A stretch of 64,000 nt of DNA from Megalonaias nervosa. Its lineage: Eukaryota; Mollusca; Bivalvia; Unionida; Unionidae. Below, piece after piece: positions 24,023-36,000 of the stretch. Made by a program: the position numbers and the translations under genes. The notes under the pieces are model-generated. The model ran no database searches. It had not been told where the DNA came from and saw only the letters and a program-made list of their open reading frames with translations. Position 1 is the first letter of the stretch. The number at the start of each line of letters is the position of its first letter. The DNA is taken from positions 1-64,000 of the forward strand of contig JAECUM010031605.1 of NCBI GenBank assembly GCA_016617855.1, given 5' to 3'.

Positions 24023-24124
24023 CACGTGATCCAACTAAAATGTTTCGTTGTTGTATTGACAGTTACTTGCAGTAAGTTTTTGTTTTCGATAGTCTTAATT
24101 TTATAAAATTTATATATAATAATT

Positions 24125-25693
24125 ATGGACAAACGAGCAAAATACAGAAAACATATAGAAGATCTAAAAAAACTTGCTCAATCTCAAGCAGAATTTAAGC
24201 AAAAGGTGCAGCAAGCACGACGTGGACAAATAACTGCTGCAGAAAAAACAGCTACTATTCTCAAACCAGTTACTGAAGCACTACTTGGAAAACAACCTGA
24301 AACTAAACCACTATCAGAAGAAGAACTTAAGCAACTACAGGAAAAAGGTTTGGTTGGATTAGCTAAGGAACAACAAGAAGCAGCTGCTACAAAAATTGTT
24401 GCTAGATCTGATGAGGAAAGAAGAAAATTGGCTGAGGCTCTTGTAGCAAATATTGCTGATCCTGTTGCTAGACGAAATGAACTAAATCGACTGATCAATA
24501 ATCCAATTTTATTTGAAAGACGATTAGCAGAATTAACTTCACATGCGACTAGAAGTTTACTTGGAAAATTATCAGAAAGATTAGAGGATATTGAAAAAGA
24601 ACAAAAAGATATTGGTGAGAGAACGATAAGGTTTTTAGATGCTGACGAAAAAAGACAATTTTATAGGAAAAAAGCAAATGATAAAATATCAGATGATGAA
24701 TATCGTGAATTTCTAACAGAAAATAATATTAAAGAAATTGATAATTTAAAAACTTGGCCAAAATAAAGATATAACAAATTGATTAATGATTTAAATGTAA
24801 TGATGTCTGCTTATGGTGAGTCTAATGCTAAAGTAGATGAAGCTACCAGAGATGATGATATGTTGCAATTAATTCAAACAATTAGACAAGGTATTATTGC
24901 TAATATCTTTAATCAAACAGCTGAGGATAATAGAACTAAAGGGTTTGGTAAAGGTTGGAATTTTCATAGGAAATTTAAAATAAATGATGAAAATCGAGTA
25001 AAAGAACATATAAGAAAGAGAGCTGAAACTGAGATACCAAAAGGCATAACATGTTTAGAAGAGATTGAACAGCCACTAGTTATATCCCCAGGAAAAATAA
25101 AAACTTCCGAGGAAACTGAAAGAAGAAATCAAATTGAAAATATAAAAGAAATGGTAAAAGAGAAAATAGATTTATCAGAATATGATATTTTTATAAAAGA
25201 AAATAATATTAAAGATGTTGATAATATTGATAAATTAACACAAAATGAATATGATACTTTAATTGTTATATTAGATAAAAAAATTAAAGATGGTAAACAA
25301 GCTTTAGATGAAATTGATAAAGCTGAAGAAAAATATTTCACAGAACTTTACAAAAAAGCCCGAGATGGTGTTATTGCTGGTATTTTTAAAAATGTCGCAA
25401 AAAAATATAGAACTGGAAAATCCAGAACTGAAAGACGAAATGTTAGAACTGTATTTGATGGTTATGATAGACTTCGCTCAGGTAAAGCTGAAGAAAAGAC
25501 AGGAACCGTTGTAAAAGTATTTACATCAGTAACCGAAATGATAGGCAGATTAATGCTGCTGATATCATCAAAAGAAGCTGGAAATGTTGGCGCTGAAATT
25601 GATAATGAAATTATTGATATACTTGATCATTTAAGATTGGAAAATTTATTAACATCTGATGAATACGAAACTTTACACCTTGATTTGACATAA
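24125..25693 (+). pseudogene. AGN-motif coiled-coil virion protein, Polinton D
   Basis: One frame of 522 codons with a single TAA at 24764. Charged, helical, Glu/Lys-rich. Two internal repeats: DDEYREFLTENNIKEIDNL and, 150 residues later, LSEYDIFIKENNIKDVDNID. The C terminus (MLLISSKEAGNVGAEIDNEI) matches the C terminus of the lineage-1 protein at 37807-38910 (GGKRAGNNSPEIVNEA). This AGN block recurs in Polinton proteins of unknown role. The stop codon lies inside a hairpin. Confidence 0.6.
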
Positions 25694-25700
25694 ATCAAGG
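25678..25700 (+). terminator. Hairpin spanning the stop codon
   Basis: Stem CCTTGATTT / AAATCAAGG (9 bp) with a 5-base loop; the TAA stop at 25691 is inside. Comparable hairpins follow the copy B ATPase and the MCP genes. Confidence 0.5.
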
Positions 25701-25734
25701 CGATTTAATTTTATAAAAAATATAATAAATAACA

Positions 25735-26482
25735 ATGTCAACAACATTATTACTAGACTCTAGGACAGCTGCGAAAGATAGCGCAAATTTTTCAGTAAAT
25801 TATATTCCGCCAATACAACTTGATACTGAAAAACAGTATGAAATTGTCTAATTTCCTGCTCGTGCTGGCATTTTAAGGCTAGCGTGAAAACTGAAGTAAA
25901 CGATGAATTTACATTTGCTCCAGATGTAATAACAAACCCGCACTGGAAAACATTTAAAATTCCACAAGGAGCCTACAACGTAACTGATCTAAATAAAACA
26001 GTAAAAGAACTTATAACAAAAAATAGAGGACTTTCAGACAATTTTGAGCTAACACCAAACTATAACACGTTACGAGCCAGATTAAAATTAAAAGCTATGA
26101 CGGTTAATTTTCCATCGCCAAGAAGTATCGCACCACTGACAGGATTTACTAATAACAATTATGGTGCTTTTGAAGAAGCTATAACATATGACGGTGATCT
26201 GCCAGTAAATATAACTGACGTTAACACAATATTAATAAATTGCTCTAATGCATCTGGATCTTACTCAGCCCAGGGTAGTAAAGGGCAAACAATATATAGT
26301 TTCTCACCAGATGTTCCACCGGGATCGCTCATGCAAATTAGTCCACGGCAAGTTATTTATTATCCGTTAAATGTTGAAACTCAAATAACAGCAATAAATA
26401 TGTAGTTGACAGATCAATCTGGACGACAGCTGGATTTGAATAACGAGGTTTTACTTACTATCTGCACCTACGCTTTGCGTAA
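25735..26482 (+). pseudogene. Penton-like minor capsid protein, Polinton D
   Basis: About 249 codons. N terminus MSTTLLLDSRTAAKDSANFS, then WKTFKIPQGAYNVTDLN, FSPDVPPGSLMQISPRQVIYY and C-terminal LTDQSGRQLDLNNE, equivalent to the TFTPxVPPGxL...LTDQSGxxLDLRGE of lineage 1. Stops near 25849 and 25885, one at 26403, and a frame change before the final codons. A single jelly-roll vertex protein is the likely role by position and signature. Confidence 0.65.
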
Positions 26483-26528
26483 CATAGTGATTGACAATCG
26501 ACTTCGGTTTTATGCAACCTCAGATAGA

Positions 26529-26889
26529 ATGAAACAGAGAAAAAAAAATTTACAGAAGAAAAATAGGTGGTGGATTTTTGGGAAATATATTTACTAAAAT
26601 TATTGAAAATGTTCCGAGAATAGCGCGTAATGTTGCACCAATTGCACTTGACGCAGGTAAATCTTTTGCAACTGAAGCCGCATGTGCTGCTGGAACTGCG
26701 GTGGGACAAAAAATAGCTGATAAAATAAAAGGCGCACCGTCTACATCTGAGATAAAACAAGTTATATCAGAAATCGCTCCAACAAAAGAAACTCAACATG
26801 CTATGATAACAACAACAAAAATACTTTTATCACCAAAGGGCGAGCAGATTATACAAAAGTTAATATCTAAGGTGACAGCGCTGCAATAA
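26529..26889 (+). pseudogene. Small basic/hydrophobic core-type protein, Polinton D
   Basis: Starts MKQRKKNLQKK, then after an early frame change GGGFLGNIFTKIIENVPRIA and an Ala-rich helix, ending QKLISKVTAL. It is the positional equivalent of the copy B protein at 38955-39428 (GDGLGDVVQGLFRRIAPKAI). A pX/pVI-like capsid-associated role is inferred only from position and composition. Confidence 0.45.
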
Positions 26890-26916
26890 AATTTTATATA
26901 ATCTAATAAATAAAAA

Positions 26917-28461
26917 ATGTCTGTTAAAAATTATCTCGATTTAGCAGAAACTTATGACATCGATGACACTGTAACAGAATTTGAGTATGCTGAGTGTCTC
27001 GATGAAAATTCTAATGAACCAAATAAAGCTGGTATTAGAACATTTAATACTCGAGACGAAGATGTATTTCTACTGCCACACAAAGGAATATTAGAAGTTC
27101 GCGGTCAGATTATGACGGTGGCCAATCCACCTGTTGCAATTGCAGCTAACACAGAAGTAGCTCTTATAAATAATGGCTGGTGCTTATTCAAAAGTGCTCG
27201 ATATCAACTGGCCAATCAAACGGTTGAAGATATTTCAAGTCACTTACAAGTTGCAAGTGCAATCTTAAATATTATTTCGTTTTCCGATGATTATTCAAGA
27301 TCAACTACAACTAATATGATGTGGTTTAAGAATACTGGACGTGGTTCAGCTGAATCGACCGAACTTTTCTTTAAAGGTGTTTTAATACATGGCGCTGATG
27401 CAGCTGTAGATGTTATAATTGCAAGAACTTTTTTTTTATTGTTAATGCAGCCGCACAAGGTATAGTCGCGCCAGCTGCAGACGCTAATGCAGACACTGTA
27501 AGAGTCCCATTTACTGCTGCTTGTAATAATCTTGGTATAGCCCCACTAGCTGCAGATGCAGGCGGCGTTGCAATGTTAGATTTAGTTAACGGTGCAATTA
27601 GCGTAAGAAATGTACGTTATAATGAAGGTTTTGCTAATAGAAAGGCACTTGCAGAAGGATCACGTCAAATTACAATGATGCTGCCATTAAGTACAATATT
27701 TGGATTTTGCAGGGACTATAATAAAGTATTTCGCGGAGTCAAACATACACTTATTTTAGATCGAGCAGAACAAAACGACTGCCTGTTTAGGTCAGGCGGA
27801 GCTGATGTACAATTTATCATAAACAAACTTGCGCAGTGGATGCCACGAATAACACCATCAATCACTAAAATGTCAGAATTAAATGATATGCTGCAAAAAC
27901 ATACAAACAGAATTTATTTTCAGCAACATAAAATATATCAAACAGCAGTTCCAAATACTACCGACTACACACGGCGAGTTACAACAACATCAAGTGAACA
28001 ACTGCCGAGGCAATTATTTGTTGTATTTCAACGGCAAGCGCAACGTAACCAACAACAAAATAATGCGATATTTGATAATGCTGATGTTAGACGAATATAT
28101 GCTAGACTAAATTCAAAGCAATATCCAGAACGAGCGATAGAATGTAATTTTCTCAGATGACGCTAATAAAAATATTACTCGACCTTGCATGTATCTGCTC
28201 GACGCAGTACAAAAATATCAAGATGTAGGAGATGGATCTCATATATCAGTAGAGGAATTTCGTACACTTTATCCAATATTTTATTTTGATGTTAGTAAAC
28301 ATAGCGAACGAGCTGTCGACTCAACAGCTGATATTGAAATTTCTTGGACACTCGGTGCAGTTCCAGATCCAGCAGCGCAGTTATACGTATACGCGCTAGT
28401 GATCGGCGACAGATTTATTATGATTGATTCTGTTGGAGGTAAAATGACAGTGCAAGCTTAA
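26917..28461 (+). pseudogene. Major capsid protein, Polinton D
   Basis: About 515 codons. Homology to lineage-1 MCP is visible at LINNGWCLFKSARYQL (versus FVNNGIVALFDSATY), FSDDYSRS, LPLSTIFGFCRDYNKVF (versus IPLSHIFGFCRNVRKVI), QWMPRITPSI and the C-terminal GDRFIMIDSVGGKMTVQA. Frame breaks occur near 27440 and near 28155. Longer than the 450-residue lineage-1 MCP because of extra loops around 27400-27570. Next gene follows 20 bases later. Confidence 0.85.
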
Positions 28462-28480
28462 TCTGTAACTTTAATATAAG

Positions 28481-28852
28481 ATGACAAAATATATTGTAAA
28501 AGAAATACATTTGACTGATGGTCAAGTTAAAAAATTAGCAGCTGCTGTTGCAAAGCAGAGGCAGGTATCATTAAAAATCAACCCTGACATTTCCAAGGGT
28601 ACTTTAACAAAATTAATGTTAACCAAAAAACAAGTGAACAGGTACAATCGCGGTAAACCTTTTGTTTTAAATTTAAGTGCCGCACAAATAACAGCGATGG
28701 CAAAACAATGTGGTTTCTTTGGTCCGGCATTATCAGTAATAGCCAGAACGTTTTTACCTAAAATGTTGCCGGTGTTAGGTACATTAGGACTAGCAGCAGC
28801 GTCTGAGCAATATCTGGCGCAACGAAAAAAGCAGTTGAGGGCAGTGGTATAA
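28481..28852 (+). CDS. pVI-like capsid-associated protein, Polinton D
   Basis: Intact 123-residue frame. The N-terminal IHLTDGQVKKL matches VTLTPGQIKKL of lineage 1; LTKKQVNRYN matches LTERQ; the hydrophobic GFFGPALSVIARTFLPKMLP and Ala-rich helix match GGIFPLLAAIP. No GLRLPGT tail; that function is in the next ORF. Membrane-active structural role inferred. Confidence 0.6.
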   Translation: MTKYIVKEIHLTDGQVKKLAAAVAKQRQVSLKINPDISKGTLTKLMLTKKQVNRYNRGKPFVLNLSAAQITAMAKQCGFFGPALSVIARTFLPKMLPVLGTLGLAAASEQYLAQRKKQLRAVV

Positions 28853-28890
28853 AGAAACTTTAGTTTAATTTTATGTGACTGATAAATATA

Positions 28891-29063
28891 ATGCCTAAAC
28901 GAAAAACAAGAGCGATAAAAAAGACACCGCGACGTCAAAGACCAACCAATGGAGGATTTATTCCAATAGCTCCACTTTTAGCGGGACTAGGGGAAGTCTA
29001 CTGCCAAATCTGCTGGGAATAGGACGAGGACTAACATTGCCGAGAACACGGCCCCCACGCTAA
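28891..29063 (+). pseudogene. Small basic protein with GRGLTLPRT tail, Polinton D
   Basis: About 57 codons: MPKRKTRAIKKTPRRQRPTN, GGFIPIAPLLAGLG, then, after a frame change, LLGIGRGLTLPRT. The tail echoes the GLRLPGT motif at the end of the lineage-1 pVI-like protein. May be a DNA-condensing core peptide; unproven. Too short to be secure on its own. Confidence 0.4.
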
Positions 29064-29503
29064 GTAACTTTGATATACTTGATAAGCTAAAACAAGTAAA
29101 AACTTCCCACGGAGTTTATTCCAAAGATGAACTTGCCAACATCTCAGGTGGTTCCTGTGTGATAAATGTACAAGATTTCAACGACGGATCTGGTACACAT
29201 TGGGTAGCAGTTTATAATAACAATTACTTTGACTCATTTGGACTTTCACCAAGTGACGCGATAAAAAAAAATGTAAACAAAAAATATAAAATAATATATT
29301 ATTCGTCTAATCAAATTCAACCTATTGGAACTTCTGCTTGTGGATATCATTGTATAATGTTCATTAAACAAATGTCTCAATCTCCTGACGTTGTCGAGGG
29401 ATTGGAGCCTAAATTTAATTTTTTAAAATTTATTTTACAGTTTGACAAGCAACCTTCTCACGCTAATGATGAGATTGCAATTAATTTTTGTAAATCTATC
29501 TAA
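29063..29503 (+). pseudogene. Adenain-like maturation protease, Polinton D (start codon lost)
   Basis: The frame is open from SNFDILDKLK to the stop, but the codon where the other copies have ATG is CTA, so the start appears lost. Catalytic residues in order: His in GTHWV, Asp in YFDSFG, Gln in NQIQ, Cys in SACGYHC. This is a typical C5-type arrangement and closer to canonical adenain than the lineage-1 enzyme, whose Cys context is ICGRE. It would process capsid precursors. Confidence 0.75.
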
Positions 29504-29559
29504 AGCTTGCACAAAATTATTTATAATTTTGCTAATTTTATCTAAATTACAAATATATA

Positions 29560-29788
29560 ATGTCAACATATTGTCTCAAATGTAAAACTAAAACAGAAAA
29601 TATCAATGAAACAACAGAAAAAACAAAGAACCAACAGGACGATGTTAAAAAGTATTTGTGCAGTCTGCGGAAAAAGAAAAAGTATGTTTTTAAAGAAATT
29701 GTCCATAGCGATAAAATTGTTGGGAGCTGGATATCCCGACGTTGTCAGCCCTGACATTCTCAGGGACGTTATTTTAGTAGACGATTGA
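29560..29788 (+). pseudogene. Small zinc-ribbon protein, Polinton D
   Basis: MSTYCLKCKTKTENIN in one frame, then CAVCGKRKSMFLKK in another, forming a CxxC...CxxC ribbon split by a frameshift near 29630. In lineage 1 the equivalent ribbon is the N terminus of the PLA2 protein. Small proteins of this type are common in Polintons. Confidence 0.55.
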
Positions 29789-29887
29789 AAAAAAAATATT
29801 TGATAAGTAGATGACTGAAAACAAATCTGAAAAAAATTTAATAAGTAGACGACTGAAAGTTATTATTGTTAAAGTTATTTTAATAGA

Positions 29888-30299
29888 ATGATATGTAAGT
29901 GTGATTGTGATAGAGATTTATGTCTTGAGCAAAATAAAATTGTCACATACTGTCAGCGTTGTAATCACCGGGAAATAATAGGAACAGGTATAGACATACA
30001 TAAAGTAATTGGCAAATTACTGAAACCAAAAGGCGGTTGGACATTACCAGGCCATAAATACACTGGACCTTATAATCCTCTTGATAAACAACTTGACGAG
30101 AACGATAATCCGCTGCCAGGACAAGAGCCTTACAATCAAGTTGATGAGATAGTAATGCGCCATGATATCTGCTACAGGGACAACGAACAAGATAAGCACG
30201 GCTCTGATAAAGTAATGTTAGACTAACTTCGTGATATGAAGCTGATAAATATGCGAGAACGTATTGATAGAAAGTTGGTGCAGGTTTTTTTTTGAGCAA
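29888..30299 (+). pseudogene. Parvovirus-type phospholipase A2 protein, Polinton D
   Basis: Residues 1-30 hold two Cys clusters (CKCDCDRDLC, CQRC). Residues 55-105 carry PGHKYTGPYNPLD (calcium-loop-like) and RHDICY, the PLA2 catalytic His-Asp. A TAA at 30224 is followed in the same frame by LRDMKLINMRERIDRKLVQV. In several annotated Polintons a PLA2-like segment runs directly into the integrase; here the integrase begins just downstream. An endosome-escape role is inferred. Confidence 0.65.
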
Positions 30300-31229
30300 A
30301 ATATAAACTTGGTCTCGGAAAGGAATTGTATGATGATCTTGCAGCTGAATTACACAAACCTAAAAAAAAAAGTTTACGCGACTTAAGGTTGTCTCAAATT
30401 CCGTTGATGATATCTGGGCGATAGATTTAGTTGATGTGTCAAATCTTGCTCACTTTAACGATAATAAGAGATATCTTCTTAATGTCATAGATGTTTTTAG
30501 CAAATATGCTTTTAGTGTGCCAGTTTCAGACAAGACAGGAACGTCAATAACTGATTCGCTAAAACAAATAATAACAACTACAGAAAGAAAACCAAATAGA
30601 ATCTGGACCGATCACCGAGCAGAATTTTTTAATAAAATATTTGAGCAGTTTTTGCTCCAAAATAATATCAAAAAAATATGTTACGGGAAACGAAAGTAAA
30701 AGCGTTGTCGTCGAACGATTTAATCGCACGCTAAACGAAAAATACACAAATATTTGACAGCTAAAAATACAAATAAATATGTTGACAATTTACAGAACAT
30801 TATTGACGAATACAATAACACGAAACATCGAACCATTAAAATGTCGCCAAATGACGCAATTAAAAATCCGTTATTAGCAAATGAAAACATGTATCGCAGA
30901 CATAAATTTAAAGTTGGTGATAAAGTTAGAATTTCTCTGACAAAAAAATAATATTTGAAAAAGGATTTACTCCAAACTGGAGCGAAGAAGTATTTGTTAT
31001 TGATAAAGTACTTTTAACAATACCATTGACTTATTCACTAAAAGAGTTATTGGATGAACCTATAACTGGTAGTTTTTACGAGCAGGAACTTCAGAAAACT
31101 TTCCAAGACGTATTTGTTATTGAAAAAGTTATCCGAAAACGCGGCAACAAAAGTTTAGTTAAATGGAGAGGATATAGCGATAAATTTAATAGCTGGGTGC
31201 CAACTAAGTCGATGCAAAATTATTTATAA
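30300..31229 (+). pseudogene. Chromodomain integrase, Polinton D
   Basis: Order: KLGLGKELYDDL linker, core with WAIDLVDV (first Asp), IWTDHRAEFF (second Asp), VVERFNRTLNE (Glu), then KVGDKVRISL (SH3-like) and a C-terminal chromodomain (VIRKRGNKSLVKWRGYSDKF). Frame changes occur near 30390, 30690, 30755 and 30945. The chromodomain is typical of many Polinton integrases and absent from the lineage-1 integrase in this window. It overlaps the next gene tail-to-tail. Confidence 0.85.
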
Positions 31230-31714
31230 TATTATAATAAATTTGTTCGTATCTTACAAGTACAGATTTACATTTGATAGTTTTACATAACGAAATTAAA
31301 TGCAATTTTCTTGTATTATCAACTGGCATTAGATTAAATATTTTGACAAAAATAAAATCATATTTTATATTTCTTTGATGGCCAGTTATTTTTACACCAA
31401 GAAAAGGTTTGATAAGCTGCCAAAATATTTGTTGTTCGGCAACAGTAAAATAAAATTTCATTATTTTTTTTAGCGATATGATATTTAACATTATATCGTC
31501 CAGTTGTCGGTCTGCTGTAATTTTTTCCGTCAGCGACAGTAACTACTTCATCGTCAGATTCGTTGTTGTACAAAATATCATCTTCGCTATAGCTAGAAAA
31601 TTTGTCTATGTCTCCAGAGATAAAATTGTCGTTAGTGATTGTGTTGTTGGCGACTTTATCGTTAGAGATATATACTTCCGCGTACATATCAGCAAGTCGT
31701 TTCATTAAATCCAT
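31204..31714 (-). pseudogene. Unknown acidic protein, Polinton D
   Basis: N terminus MDLMKRLADMYAEVY followed by an acidic Ser-rich stretch, then after a frame change FYFTVAEQQIFWQLIKPFLG and KCKSVLVRYEQI. No family recognised. Convergent with the integrase. Confidence 0.45.
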
Positions 31715-31748
31715 ATTATAATATACTTTTTTCTAATTTATAATAATA

Positions 31749-32044
31749 ATGACCAGCGAAACAAAATCTCCCGAAGTAAAATATCATCAAAAAGATAATA
31801 TATTAAATTACAAGGAACTAGCCGAGGCAGTTCGAAAATGTCTGTCGGGATGTAGTGCTTATTCTGTTGACGTTATTGTAATGCAGGGCAAAAATGATAG
31901 AATATTACTAACAGTAGCAGAAAAAAATAAACTTAATGATAGCGCTTTATAACATTAAAATTTGATCGCGATGATATTTTGATGTTTGCCCACAGTTGCT
32001 TAACTAAAACTGAGCTAAGAAACATCATTGATCGTCATATTTGA
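31749..32044 (+). pseudogene. Small unknown protein, Polinton D
   Basis: About 98 codons: MTSETKSPEVKYHQKDNILN in one frame, then FDRDDILMFAHSCLTKTELR in another, ending IIDRHI. Starts 34 bases from the divergent acidic gene. Its end overlaps the end of the HNH gene by 20 bases. Unknown. Confidence 0.4.
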
Positions 32045-32846
32045 AACTAAATCTAGTAAAAGTTGACATTGATGTTGTTGATTTAGTTTTACCGTCAGCT
32101 ACAAATTGTATTGCACGAGGATTAATCTTATGATATTTCTCAGCAGCTGATATTGAATTAAATTTTGTTTTTTCTCCAGTTTCAAGATTTACTGAAATGA
32201 CTGGTTTTGGCTCTTTAAAATCATTATTTCCAGCATTTCCTCTTCTACTATTTTCTTCTTGTGTGACTAAATCTAAATTTTCAATTCTATTATCTGTTTT
32301 AATGTTATTAATATGATCGATAACTAAATTATTTGGAATAGCACCATTGAATGTTTCATCAACAAATCATTGTGATAGATAATTAACAAATTCTATTTTA
32401 GTTCTACGTATCATCACCATTAGATATCCGCTGTTTTGCATAAAACCAACAACTTTTTTCGTTTTTCTATTTTGCATAATTCCTTTGTCATTAGCATCGT
32501 ATAAATCAAATACTGGATGAGGTTGATACTCATTTTGTAAAGCTAAATTCTCAATATTGTCATCACTAATCGAGCCATTTACTCTATATACTCGTTGTCC
32601 TTCTGGAATATCATCGCAGAATAAAGTATAAACAAAATCTTTTCTAAACATTTCAGTCATAACTGTATTATCACCTTTTACTAAAATTATCATTCCAGCT
32701 GGTGTTGGTCTACCAATAGATTTTTTAGATTTTATGTTAATAACCGAACCTAATGCATTTCCAGCATATAAGTTATACTTCGGATGAACATGATATGCTT
32801 CTTGCTCCTCCGCTGTCAATCTGATATATCTCTAAATTTCTGTCAT
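32025..32846 (-). pseudogene. HNH endonuclease with NUMOD1 tail, Polinton D
   Basis: About 273 codons with stops at codon 5 and near 32367. The N-terminal half has two similar units (HPKYNLYAGN...IGRPTPAGMIILV and HPVFDLYDAN...VGFMQNSGYLMVM), then the HNH core VIDHINNIKTDNRIENLDL and a NUMOD1-like SISAAEKYHKINPRAIQFV. Compared with the lineage-1 HNH gene it has an extra duplicated N-terminal unit. Possibly a homing-type nuclease. Confidence 0.7.
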
Positions 32847-32856
32847 TATACTATAA

Positions 32857-32911
32857 GGATTTTATATCTCTAATTGATTTTTTACGTAATGTTTAATTAA
32901 ATATAAAAATG

Positions 32912-32979
<68 letters not shown>

Positions 32980-33029
32980 ATTTTATATCTCTAATTGATT
33001 TTTTACGTAACGTTTATTTAAATATAAAA
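32857..33029. repeat. Duplicated promoter-like block around (AT)n
   Basis: Two 52-bp direct copies (32857-32908 and 32978-33029) beginning GGATTTTATATCTCTAATTG and differing at a few bases flank an (AT)n run of about 65 bases. They lie between the divergent HNH and DNA polymerase genes. Confidence 0.8.
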
Positions 33030-33042
33030 TATACTATATATA

Positions 33043-36000
33043 ATGTTAAAATTGCGTGATGTTGCTAAAAAGAGCATTATCAAAGCAGAAAAAATTGCTA
33101 ATGCATTCTCAGGATACGACAACAGTTACAAATTTGATACTCAAAATGTTTTAGCAAATTTTAACTCTACAAATTTATATCATCTTTTACAACCTGTTAT
33201 AGCCCAAGAACTTGCAGCTCACAAAGGTATCAAACTAATAGTTCAGTATCATATGATTTTATCAAAGTTAAATGCAATCGAAAAAGATATACTTGATATA
33301 ATTTTTGAAAATACAAGTTTCGACAGCGAAATTTCAGAACTATATCTAACAGCTAAATCACGAAAAATATTAACTGGAACAAATATTGCCACAGTCGCCG
33401 CTGAAATACACCAAGAAATAAATAAAAAATTGGAGGAATTTACTTCATCTGGGTCAGGTTGGAAATTTGAAATGATAAAGGAAGTTTTAATTCACACAGC
33501 AAAATATAACATACTTCGAGGTAGTTCTTACGTTGATCTCCTTAAAAAATTAAAAACAAAAAATGCTGTATAAATGTTAAAAACAACGACGATCAGTGTT
33601 TTCGTTGGGCAATTTTGTCTGCGAAACATCCTCAGAGTGACCATAATGATAGAATTGAAAAGTATTTGCCATACAAAGACGAACTAGATCTCAACGGAAT
33701 AACTTTTCCAGTGGCAGAAAATCAGATACCAAAGTTTGAAAAACAAAACAATATTTCAGTAAATGTTTTCGGACTAGATGAGCGAGAAAATGTTTATCCA
33801 AGGTATATTTCAGAGACTGCTACACAAAAGACAATAAATTTATTATTTTATTACGTTTGGATAAAAAAAACTTTAACGGCTTAGTCGGCGGACAGTATAA
33901 TAAAAATAAAAAGAAGAAATATTTCTGTTACAGATGCTTACAGGGTTTTTCTAAGAATGAGAAACTACAGGAACATATTAAATACTGTATCAACGTTCAG
34001 AGAATAATTATGCCCGGCGAAAAAGAAAAAGTCTTAAAATTTAAAAATTACGATCATAAACTAAATATACCTTTCGTTATTTATGCGGATTTCGAGTGTC
34101 TACTCGTTCCAGTGGCTGGCGCAGAAAATAATCCTAATAAATCAACTACAAGAAAAATACAGCAACATGTTCCTTGCGGAGTAGCTTATAAAGTAGTTTG
34201 TTGCGTCGACGATAAGTTTTCATGTCCAGTAAAGTTATACAGATGTAAAGATAGTAAATCTGAAAGTCCGGCGGTATGGTTACTAAAAAATCTTATAGAT
34301 GATGTTAATAAAATTTCTAACAAATTATTTAAGACAGCTCCAATGAAAATAACATCTAAGCAACAACTTGAATTTGATGAAGCAGTTGATTGTCATATTT
34401 GCGAGAAGTTATTGGTAGACTCAAACGGAGTCCGTGATAAAGTGCGCGATCACTGTCATCTAACTGGCCAGTATCGTGGAGCGGCTCATAATAATTGTAA
34501 TTTAAAATTTCATGCGCCAGATTTTATACCTGTCGTTTTACATAATTTTCGCGGTTATGATAGTCATATTGTTGTAGAAGCTTTTGGCAACGAGGAAATT
34601 AAATCTAAACTAAAACTAAATAATAAGATAAAATGTATTCCAAATAATTTTGAAAAGTATATGTCAGTTACTCTCGGAAAATTACGTTTTATTGACAGCC
34701 TGCAATTTATGGCAGCATCATTAGAAGATCTTGTAGAAGATGCTGTAAAATCTGGTAGCAGTTTTAATAATCTGCGAAGTTGCTTTGGTGATAAATTTAA
34801 TCTACTCACAAGAAAAGGAGTGTTTCCGTATGAGCATCTCGACAACTGGAACAGATTTGATGAAACTTCTCTGCCCGGCAAAGATAAATTTTACTCACAG
34901 CTCAAAAATGAAGATATTACAGACGATGAGTACAAATATGCACAAGATATTTGGAACAAATTTAACTGCAGAACATTTGGTGATTATCATGATTTATATT
35001 TAAAAACAGATGTATTACTACTAGCAGATGTCTTTGAAAATTTTCGTCAAGTTAGTCAAAAAAATTATGGTTTAGATCCCTGCTGGTATTATTCTGCTCC
35101 AGGATTGTCTTGGGACGCTCTACTAAAAACAAGCAAAATAGAACTGGATCTCTTCACAGATGTTGATATGTTTAATTTTATTGCAAAAGGTATTAGTGTC
35201 ATAACAAAAAAATATGCAGTAGCTAATAATAAATATATAAAAAATTATGATAAAAATCTCCCATCTAATCATATTATTTATCTAGATTGTGTCAATTTGT
35301 ATGGGTATGCAATGTCAGAGCCAATGCCCTGCGGTGGGTTTCATTGGATAACTCCAGATCAATTTCTTAAAGAAACTGACAAACATTTACCAGAAAATGT
35401 CAGTTATTTTGTTGAAGTCGATCTAGATTACCCTAGTTCGTTCCATGATCTATACAACGACTACCCATTTTGTGCAGAGTCTACGATGATAGATTATAGT
35501 TTACTATCACCTGAGCAACGAGCGATGACAACAGCAAAAAATTCTATTGTTAATAAGCTAGTTCCAAATTTGCTAAATAAAAGAAATTACGTGATAAATT
35601 ACAAAAATTTAAAACAAGCAGTAGATGCTGGACTAATTCTGAGAAAAGTCCATCGTGTGCTAAAGTTTAATCAGTCTAGGTGGATGTCAAATTATATTGA
35701 CTTAAATACCAAACGTCGTGCTGTGGCTAAGACCGACTTTGAGAAAAACTTTTTTAAGTTAATGAATATCTCAGTTTTTGGAAAGACAATGGAGAACATT
35801 AGAAAACGAGCAAATATTGAAATTGTTAATGATGTAAATCGCAGAAATAAATTAGTTAATGATGACGGTTTTGTCAGTATGAAAATATTTAATGAAAATC
35901 TTGTTGCAATACAACGACGAAAGACAAATTTAAAGTTAAATAAACCAATATATGTTGGTGCAGCTGTACTGGATATATCAAAGTGGCTAATGTACGACTT

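Noticed and set aside
24184..24498. 104-codon minus-strand Ser/Ala-rich ORF
   Set aside because: Shadow of the charged coiled-coil gene on the plus strand.
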